64,000 nucleotides of DNA from positions 2,234,501 to 2,298,500 of the forward strand of contig NC_135246.1 in NCBI RefSeq assembly GCF_947623445.1, given 5' to 3'. The stretch's first letter is position 1; every line of letters begins with the position of its first letter. Below the pieces are notes generated by a model. That model was given only the letters and a program-made list of their open reading frames with translations. It had not been told where the DNA came from and did not search any database. The DNA comes from Clavelina lepadiformis (Eukaryota; Chordata; Ascidiacea; Aplousobranchia; Clavelinidae). The translations under genes and the position numbers were made by a program. Shown here one piece after another: positions 55,106-64,000 of the stretch.

Positions 55106-57038
55106 TCGTCAACTTGTCGTCGTTATCAATCCTTTTAAGACTTAGAGCCTGTGTAAATTCTTGATGAACTTATTGTTTTAATTGTTGCTTGCGACGTACT
55201 ACCTTTTGTCGTACCTGCTACATACGTATTGCTTACAACTTATATCTGTGTCATTGTCTTTTGATTGAATTCATTACAGCCACTAACATGGTTAACTAAT
55301 GTATTTTGCGATTTGAGTTTAGAAAAGTTTGCCATGTATACATTTCTCTTTATGTGCTATTTTTCCGTAATAAAATATCACCTTTTACTAAAGATTTCCG
55401 TGTTAGGGAGCAATACAATGAGTCTTAAGTATTTTTCTACCTCGCCATGGCGAGGTAGTCTTGGTTCATTATTTAAGAGTTAAGCACAACAGTTTGTCAC
55501 ATTACTTGCATCGTTAAACGAACGTTTATGCCGGCTGCGTTCGATGCTCTGCGTCATTAGCCTACATGCTGCCATTGCAATGAACTTGGTTGAAGTTAAG
55601 TATGCGCTTGGCAGACAAAACCGTGTTTAAAGTCAAAGCACGGCACCTAATAAGTTACCACACGGTATGGGCTTATTAGGTAGATGGGCTGATACAAATA
55701 CATAATTAATACTAATAATGAAGCTAGTCTATGGTTTTGCCGGTTATGGCTAGGCAGGTTCCTAATAAAAATGAACATTAGACCTACCGGGACTATCCAT
55801 AAATTGTTTCTGATTTCACTGCAAGACAACAACACATACGTCACTAGCACGCTCCAAATATGGGTGATAGCTGGAGCAAAAAGTGGAAAATGCGTCGTTA
55901 GGACGACGACAACATCAAACAGAAGATGTCATCAGAACTTTATTAACAAATGTCAAGTCAGAAGGGTTGACATTTTTTATAGTTTATTCTGTCGTAAACT
56001 GTAGATGTAGATGTTAGATGTAATCGTGTCTTATGCTGCTTATTTCCGTTTCATGAAACAGTGATTTTCTGAAAAGAATAGTTCAACTTGAAATAAAATG
56101 AGCCATTTAGAAAGATATAATCACAAAGTAATGCAATCTGATATTGACGTCATAAACAGCACAAATGCAAAAACGTTATTGTGACGAGTTTCATTAATTG
56201 GGCCGCCAAGATAACACCACCTTAAGCAAAAGATGTGTTTTAAGCGTTTTCGGCAACGATGTAAAATGGACCTCTTCAAATACTGCTGGAGAACTAACAG
56301 TAATATAAACATCTGCATGTTTATATAAAACTTACGGCTTTAATGCAAGCGGTGTACCATAAACATCTTAGCTTCCCTTTGTCCTCTTGCGGTTTTGAGA
56401 GGTTCGTGTAAAATAGGGTTAAAACATCTGCAAACACTGTCCGCGGGTTCTTTGTGTTCTCGATTCGCTGATTGCATTGAGCCTGAGACATAATTAACTC
56501 GACCTATCAATTATTTTATCATTCCACAGCTTAAGCCATAGCATGAGATGAAACGTGCAGTTGACAAAGCTCGATGGGGTGAATCACAAAAGCAATTATT
56601 TAAGAATAATAATTAAGACAAGATCGATATTACAACTGCATTTCATACAAAGATCTTGTTACCATTAAAATCGGTGAAAGTGTGAAGTAGGTGTATACCT
56701 TCGGCAAATAACATTGCAATAAATAACCTAAGTCTACGACTATAAATAAGACCACAAAGGCGGCGCTTTACAAGAGCCAGTGGCCACACTCCAACCTGCC
56801 ACTAACTTGGTGCCACCAAGTAAATGTCCAGCGGAAATGACATCAATGTTTTAAAGGCAACTGAAAACAAATTTGTGACTAAACGTTGTTCGGGTTTGGT
56901 TGTTCGTTGTTCACTAAACATTTTCGATAAATGACCTTTTTCATAGTATTATAACTGCATTTCCAAAATAATTCAAATAATTCATTCAATTCAAATACAT
57001 CTTAAAAAACCCAAGACACATAATTTGATATCAAGTAT

Positions 57039-57044
57039 TTTATT
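57039..57044 (-). promoter_or_regulatory. Candidate polyadenylation signal AATAAA of Kelch copy B
   Basis: Lies ~102 nt past the stop codon on the minus strand. The aligned position in copy A reads AACAAT, so copy A lacks this hexamer. Confidence 0.5.
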
Positions 57045-57145
57045 TTCAGAAAATCAACGATAAATCAGAAATGTGACAAAAAATTCCAAAAAACTGTACA
57101 AATATAATAGAAAAGATTCAATTACTATCTAGGAGTGACGATGCT

Positions 57146-60100
57146 TCATATGGAAAGGACGCAAGGAAACTGTCGTTGTCTGTCCATGTTGGTCGATACT
57201 TGCCATTTGTTGGTGGCTGGATCATAGAACTCAACTGTTTTGGCAGCTCGTCTATAAAATGTGTGCAAAAGTTTTAAAAAAAAGATAACCAACTCCTGAT
57301 TGTTATGCAATAAAGTATTTGTTTAATCATAAGCAATTAATTTTCAAATTTCTGAAACAACAACTTGCAACAAAATTTCAAATCGGAGTAAAAACCTTAA
57401 GCAGGGGAGAAATGAAACTGCTTTGTCACAACTAAATCTTGCAATTATCGACAACAATGAGCAATGGAATTAATCCTGGATTTGGTGGTATAATAAATTT
57501 TATCCTTGGACTGAGTGAGTGTTTGCAGAAGTTAAACCCGGCAATGAATCCTCATAGTTCGAGTTCGAACACTTGGCCCCGGTTACCGAGCTAGCCTTTG
57601 TGCAAGTTCCGATTATCGAACATTTTTACTTGTCCACCACTCTAAACTCTGTTGTTGTTGTATAAGCCATTGTGAACAATCAATGCTAAGTTTAAGTCGT
57701 ATAAAGAATTTACTTTGTCTGAGGATAAACATTCAGATCCTTTACATAAAATTGTGCGAGCACATTGGTGTAATCAAGTATCATTTAGTGTATGTTTAAA
57801 AACAGATTGAAACCACATTAGCGAAATTACAGGTCTTAAACTTTGAACAACATTATTACATCAAAATTAGGGAAACAAAAGCACTTAAAAGCTGATCTTC
57901 TTAGTGGAGGTTTCAACCTGACTGTTCCAATATCCCCAAGTCATTTTTTAAAGACTCGCTGAAGCCAGCAGCCCATGAGCCTAATTGAGCTTCTCCACTC
58001 GTCATTACTCACTGACTATATTCGCTTTTTAGTGTTTCAAGTAGGCTTTATAAAAAAATTTCTCACCCTCCAAACACCCATATAACGCCATCCACTACAC
58101 AAGCTGATCCACTATATCTTTCCTCATTCATAGATGGAACATCAAGCCAAGTTTTCGTGTCCAGGTTGTATTTTTCAACAGAAGAGAGATGATTTGAACC
58201 GTCATGTCCACCTGATTTAATTCATTTAAAGAAAATGAAAAGTCATAAATCTCCTTAAACATTTGAAAGATAATTGCGCTTGCAGCAAGACTCACCTATC
58301 GCGTATATTTCGTTGTTTAATGCAACAGCAGTTAATCCAGATCTGCAGGTTTTCATTGGTGGAATATATTCCCACTTTCCGTGTTGTGGATCATAACATT
58401 CTGCTGTGTTTGTTGCATAGCCATCATCCAATCCTCCAAGCGCATAAAGCAAACCTTTCAAAAGAAACCATTAATCAATCAAACACATCACTTGGGCTTA
58501 AAATTCGAGCATTTTGCTCCCTACACAATACATGGAAAAGCAACTGAGCTGAGGCATGAACTAAAAACCTGGAGCATGGATATTATCATTTTCTTTTGTT
58601 TAGTTTGCTTTCAAATTTTCACACAATTTTCTCAAACCCTCTTCTATCAACTCTCATTCTTAAAACAATTTGATAAATGCGATTTATACAAACAACCATG
58701 TTGCAAATAAAAGTTTTATTTTAAAAGGATCTGTTTTGCTTTCAGTTTAAAAGTCAGGTAATGAAGATAATGATGTCATTGTTATTTGCTTAATGACGTG
58801 TCGTAGACTTGTTTATTTAACACAATTTTTCATCAAATATTTTTGTTAACTAAATATTAAGGAATTGAAAACTCTTGATGGAATATGGCAAGTGGGTTTA
58901 TAAAACTTTGTTTAATTAAATATTACAACCAAAGAAACATAAAACCAACATATTTTTAGTAGTATCAAGAATTTCCAAATAACACTTAATTGGAACTCAC
59001 CTCGTGCACTGACCAACGCGTGGTAAATTCGCTTTTCATTCATGTTTCTTATCGAAGACCATTTCCTCTCTTCCGGATTGTAACTTTCACATGATGATAG
59101 ACGACCAGTGTCATTCATACCACCAGCACAATAAACAAGACCTACAGGTCACAATCAGGTGGAAATTTATACGAAAAAAAATTTATGTATACAGAAGAAC
59201 AACTATTTCTCGAAGTAGAGCCCATGATATTTAATATAATACGCAACACAGCAATATTGAAAATATAAACCGAAACAATGGCTACTTTGTTAACAAAATA
59301 TATATTTCGGGTAAAAACATCACAAACAATGCTACAGGCAATGTAAAAAATGACAGAGCGTTAACTTACATGTAGGTTTATTGCAAAGGTCAAAATAAAT
59401 TGGTATCACATCTAACCAATGCATTCTTCTTTTGATCTAAGCCATTATAATCCATCAGCAGCATACACTTTGAAATGCTGCATAAACTCCATTACTTTGA
59501 AACTTACCATTCAATAATGTTGATGCAAATGCAAATCGCTTTTCTCCCATAGAAGGCAAGTTGCTTTCCCACTTTGGATTCTCATCATTCAAGTCCAACA
59601 TCTCAACAGAGTTGTAGTAATGACCATGCCACCCTTTACCACTACCACCCATCAATAAAATTTGTTGATTGTAATTTACAGCAGATGCATATCCCCGAGC
59701 AATGTTTGTGTCCTGTATGATGAATCATCACTGCAAATGTCAATATTCATTCAACTACTGCCACTCATAACACTAAGAACAGGTCCGGTTATTTTACAAC
59801 GTTATATAACATTAATCAATGTTCTGACATCACAGTAACTGGACAACAACAACAAGACATTACTAAGCTCAGGTTTGCTTTGAGCATTTTTGGTGACGCT
59901 TGACTTATAAAATGTCAACTGAGCAAAGATCCTTGGTCTGACGTAAAATTAAACACTTTCCAAGGAATTGTTTAACGTCTCAATCAACAAGTTTTCTTGA
60001 TTCAACAATTATGAATTGTTCACATTAATGACTCATCGACTCTAAATTCAGGCAAAGACATCTTATATAAAGACGTACGGCTCAGTTTCCAACCTCTTAA

Positions 60101-63100
60101 GTTCTGGGCTGTACGCACAAAAAAACAACTGGACTTGATCATTAAACTTTAGACAAAGATTTCACTTTAAAGACAAAAACAACAAAATAGGTCTGACCTT
60201 AAATACCATTAAGTTGCCAACAAAGTAACTAGCACAGGAAACATAATTTATTAACAATGTACGAGAACTAACATGTGTAGGACATGAACATATTTCCTTC
60301 ATCAGAGTAAGAAATGACTGTAATTGTTAAAATCAAAGTGTTTAAAAATTTATAACGACTCCATACGAAAGTAGCTACAAGAAAAAAGGAAATTTCCAGT
60401 TTACAGACAAGACGAGTCAGTAAACGATAATAATAGTCACAATGGTATTGTTTAAAATAAAAGGCTGTGGTGGTAGCAGATGTGGCAAAGGCAAGGTGCA
60501 AAAAATAGCATTGACTGATCATATAATGGTGAAAATGATGTAACACATTTAGTAATTAAGTAATTACAAGTAATTAGTAATAATAATGACGGGCGTGGGA
60601 TTAGCAGATTAGTCATAAACTTTTAACAAAATGATGAACTATTTTCATAAGATCAGTTAATTTCTGTTCTCAATAAGTTTAAGTTTACATTTTACGATAG
60701 AGGGTGCATTCAAGAAAACTATGAAATACACTGATAAGTGAATAAATTTATATCAACTGAGTTTAAATGATAGCTTGATACTTAAACTGAATAGATCTCA
60801 CACATCTATTTCACTCGTTTTGTTAAAAATGGGTTTGAAAACATGACCAACGTTAATTTTAGCATTGTGTCAACTACTTAAAAATCTTGAACCTATTTGT
60901 GTTATAAGCCAGTGAAGCTTATTTTTCATCAACCAAAAACTTTTACTTCAGCAACCCCTGTTTCCAATAAGCCTGTAATTTTTGCATAAAAATCTTCCGC
61001 TCAACAAATCCACATTTCTAAACCTGGCTGCGAGTTTTATTTATCGAGAGTGAAGATTGCAAACATACCGGCATTTTACTCCACTGGTTTGTCTTGGTGT
61101 GGAAGTTGACAACACTTTCTTCACAAACCCATCCACCAATGATAAGAATTCTATCAAACTGACCTGAAACATAAACATCTCATACAGAGTTAACTCAAAT
61201 CTAATGAAAAATCATTTGGTGTCATTATCACCTTTCTTGAAAGCAAGACCTCTATGCAGAGACCTGAACCAAAGACAAAATTATTCGATTATTTTATTGC
61301 TTAAGCGATAGATGCATATGTGGTAAATAGAAAAAAAAATACGTGTCCATACCATAATATCACATTTATATTCCACGCATTTAAATAAAAACAATCACAA
61401 ATTTTCATAAAACAACGACAAAATTGACATGAGCATTTCAAAACACCTGACCTTTCTTTTTCTTAAAGACTTGAGCACCGGACAATCGGGAACTCAGTGA
61501 CATGACGAGCAGATTCATACACTCAAGTGAATTACAAACCAATTCCTAAAATACAGAGTTTCATATAAATATGTTGAGATGTGTTTGCTTTATATAACAT
61601 AGAAATCAGCAGATGTGTTTCATTATAATACATAGAAATTAGTTGATGTGTTCATCTCATACAAAACACTGGTCATATGGAAATTTTGTGAACTGCTTAA
61701 CAGCAATGACATATAACAGTAATAGTGGAAATTAAAACGCTGCAATTAGTAGCGAGGAGTGATGTAATCATAGTGAACAGAATGTACAAGGCATTTTCAG
61801 TAGGTCTTTGATATGCCAGCAGTTGCGATGTCATATGTTCAAAATGACAGTTATAAAAGGTTTAAGCTTATCGATAAAACTTGTTTTGTCCTATTGTATT
61901 AGCAAATATTGCAACCACAATTATTTTAAATAAAAATTTGAGCACAAGTAAAACTAAATATCATACAACTTACTTCTTTGCGGACAACATCATTCAAAAA
62001 CTCTGAGGATAAATAATCCAGTTGAATAAAACAAAACAAATCACTGAAATGTTCCTTTCTGTCACAAACGCCATGTTTTGTCCAGCTTATCACACTCCTG
62101 TACTTGTCCTCGTCGATCAATTCCTGTCAAGTTATTTATAACTTCAATATCTCTTCACATTTTCTCTGAATTTCTTATCAAAAACTAAAGTAAATTTAAT
62201 AGACCAAGCTCATATTTTCTTTTAAAAAAAGTTTTAATTCTAAGTTTACTTCATCACTTTCCAACTTCAGCATATACTTGACATCATCAATACCAAACTG
62301 AAGGAAATCTGCACTTTTCAAAACAGCTCCCAGGTTGTTAGAAATGAAAGTTTCAGCTGCTTGAACAAGATCACCCATGTTGTATCGGTTTGAATAAGAT
62401 CGAATTTTCAAACAATTTTCTCCATTGAGAGATGCTTTAAAAAATATCTTGCACTGTTCTTTCAAACCTAAACAAATACAAACAGAATTTGGACCAACTT
62501 ATTCATTCAGGAAAAGTCGCACTTTGAATAATGGCCACGCTCAAAATACAATCTTCTATCAGAAAGTTTCAACACTAAACAGCACGACCACATTTCATTA
62601 ATTTGTTTGTTCCTCAGATCTGACTTTTTTAACTTACCGCTTTCCTATATCAAACCTAAATAGTTTCATATTAGCAACACATGTCCACATGAAAAGGCCA
62701 AACATATGTCTAAAGTTACTAAGAAGCATTCCAGAAAATGCATTCTCAATATAAACTTAAGAATAAAGAAAAATGATAGAAAAAGGTGCAAGTGTGTTGT
62801 TGTTGCAAATGGTTGCTAACTATTTATCGACTCAAAGAAAACGTCTTCATCACATGAAAAGATGTTTTGCAGAGATCGGTGAAGTTTTCTGATAAACGAA
62901 GCTTGCAATGCCTTGTATTATAATTTACATTAACCAGATACAGTGCAATGTCACACATCAATGTGTAATAACGATAATAACGACAACAGCCATAGTTGCA
63001 ACACTTGAACAAAAAAAACTAAGTTGCAGACATGAAGTGATAAGCATAAGATGTAGTGTACTGTGCACCACTAATCCAACAAACTGGAGGCAAATGTCAT

Positions 63101-63651
63101 AACAGTTAAAACTTAAGCCATTGCTACATTGATGCAAACGAGGCACTTGCCTCTGAAATTATCCGGAATTTTGGCTCAAAATATCTTCACTGTTAAAATG
63201 CATTTTACAACGAACTTAACCAGGGATGTGCACGATATATTTACCTTCATAAAATTTACCCTTGCTACGGTACTGAATATCATAGAAATAGCTGCAGTAA
63301 CAATACTTACTTGTAATGCGTAGATATTCTGCTGCTTCCAGTACATCATATACATTGTCATGAGTGAGAATTATGCATGAAGTGTATATGAAGTTAATGA
63401 TCGATGCCATTGTTGGACCACTGATTTCTTTAACGCTTCCTTCGTTCGAATAACTTTCCTTCATCTATAAAGAAAAAATTAATCAATTTACTTGAAGCAG
63501 ATGTTAACATAAATAAGCTCATTCCACCTTCGTAGTAAACATTTTCTTGAAATATTCCGAGATTGAACCAATCACACATTTGTGAACAGGGAATTGTTTT
63601 CCTCCAGCTTTTATTGTAAAATCACAGAAGTCCTTTGTTGTTTTTCGATCC
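57146..63651 (-). CDS. Kelch-like (BTB-BACK-Kelch) gene, copy B, exon 1 beyond the window
   Basis: Eleven exons with the same phases as copy A: 63528-63651, 63311-63464, 62250-62467, 61974-62123, 61452-61545, 61069-61163, 59508-59712, 59001-59141, 58296-58454, 58067-58211 and 57146-57251. No stop interrupts them. Exon 10 is one codon shorter than in copy A and reads GLLYALGGLDDGY. The first exon, about 50 coding nt, should lie beyond 64000 since intron 1 of copy A is 486 bp and here holds a MITE. It is a probable Cullin-3 adaptor with BTB, BACK and six Kelch repeats, and the intact member of the pair within view. Confidence 0.92.
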
Positions 63652-63786
63652 CTGTGACAATAGAAATCTTTTAAACCACATAGCTAACTGTGCACTACAT
63701 TAACCAAAGTAATTATTAAGCTTTTTATTTTAGGGTAAAATTGCTTAAAACTGATTGATTAGTAGAATTGATTCGTCAGCCTAAAG

Positions 63787-64000
63787 CATACGTGTCAAAC
63801 TCCCGGCCCGCGGGCCACATCCGGCCCACTTTACATTAAAACTTGGCCCGCAATGCTATTTTAAACATAGAACTATTTCTGGCCCGCGAGATCATTGTAT
63901 AGCAAAACTTACTTTTTTCAAGCAAGAAACAAGATTATAACAAATCGTAAAATACAGCAGCACAACAGTTGCCCCACAATACGACAGAATAAATCGATTT
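63787..64000. mobile_element. Left part of a hAT-type MITE, cut by the window edge
   Basis: It starts CATACGTGTCAAACTC, followed by GGCCCGCGGGCC and further GGCCC blocks, a pattern typical of hAT-derived MITEs in animals. It is absent from the equivalent place in copy A (about 50997), so it arrived after the duplication, or was lost from A. Confidence 0.75.

Larger units (their letters stand above)
51374..57029. other. Gene-poor interval between the Kelch copies
   Basis: The left end is upstream of copy A. No gene recognised; a 118-codon minus-strand frame at 52021-52377 and several shorter ones resemble nothing. Contents include a hairpin at 52505-52571, a tRNA-like stretch near 52793-52855, and a dispersed motif at 55042-55105. 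Confidence 0.55.
57030..63786. repeat. Segmental duplication, copy B
   Basis: Partner of copy A. The similarity is cut at 63786 by a MITE that begins at 63787 and runs to the window edge. Confidence 0.95.

Overview
The window reads as AT-rich animal nuclear DNA: genes with GT-AG introns, eukaryotic tRNA genes with A54-type T loops in Ala, hAT and P-type DNA transposons, an envelope-bearing gypsy-like retroelement, and a duplicated BTB-BACK-Kelch gene. Short introns, a THAP9-like P element and the overall look suggest an invertebrate, possibly a tunicate; that is inference, not shown by any single marker.

Region 1 (1 to about 20.87 kb) is a tandem array of a ~1807-bp unit, entered at or near a unit start and probably continuing off the left edge. 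A standard unit carries five tRNA genes: Ala(CGC) minus, Ser(GCU) minus, Ala(AGC) plus, Ala(UGC) plus and elongator Met(CAU) minus. Ten full units and one shortened unit give 54 tRNA genes, so the array encodes all three alanine anticodons. Ser(GCU) and Ala(CGC) lie head to tail with a 3-nt spacer in every unit and probably share a transcript. Several copies carry informative changes: a compensatory A1-U72 pair, a lost G3:U70 alanine identity pair, a mosaic Ala(AGC)/Ala(UGC) gene, and decayed Ser, Ala and Met copies. One unit holds a 1.1-kb hAT transposon with an 8-bp target duplication.

Region 2 (20.9-26.9 kb) has a scrambled array edge, a decayed hAT transposase, and a four-exon minus-strand gene (23526-25917) with fully consistent splice phases. 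It predicts a 257-residue secreted or GPI-anchored protein with two LDL-receptor class A modules.

Region 3 (26.9-35.5 kb) is an 8.16-kb P-type transposon with 375-bp terminal inverted repeats and a flanking AATAACC duplication. Its nine-exon THAP9-like transposase has lost part of its catalytic core. A 172-bp MITE and a 2.06-kb DNA transposon of a family I cannot name sit in its second intron, and a convergent second gene lies on the minus strand. A 411-bp hAT MITE lies just outside its right end.

Region 4 (35.5-44 kb) is mostly gene-poor and holds an old broken Ty3/gypsy-like element with integrase and envelope-like parts (39.5-42.5 kb).

Region 5 (44-64 kb) holds two copies of a minus-strand 12-exon Kelch-like gene in a ~6.9-kb duplication, a probable Cullin-3 substrate adaptor. 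Copy A has all 12 exons but an in-frame stop in exon 10; copy B is open in exons 2-12 and loses exon 1 off the right edge. About 5.7 kb of gene-poor DNA separates them, and a hAT-type MITE begins at 63787.
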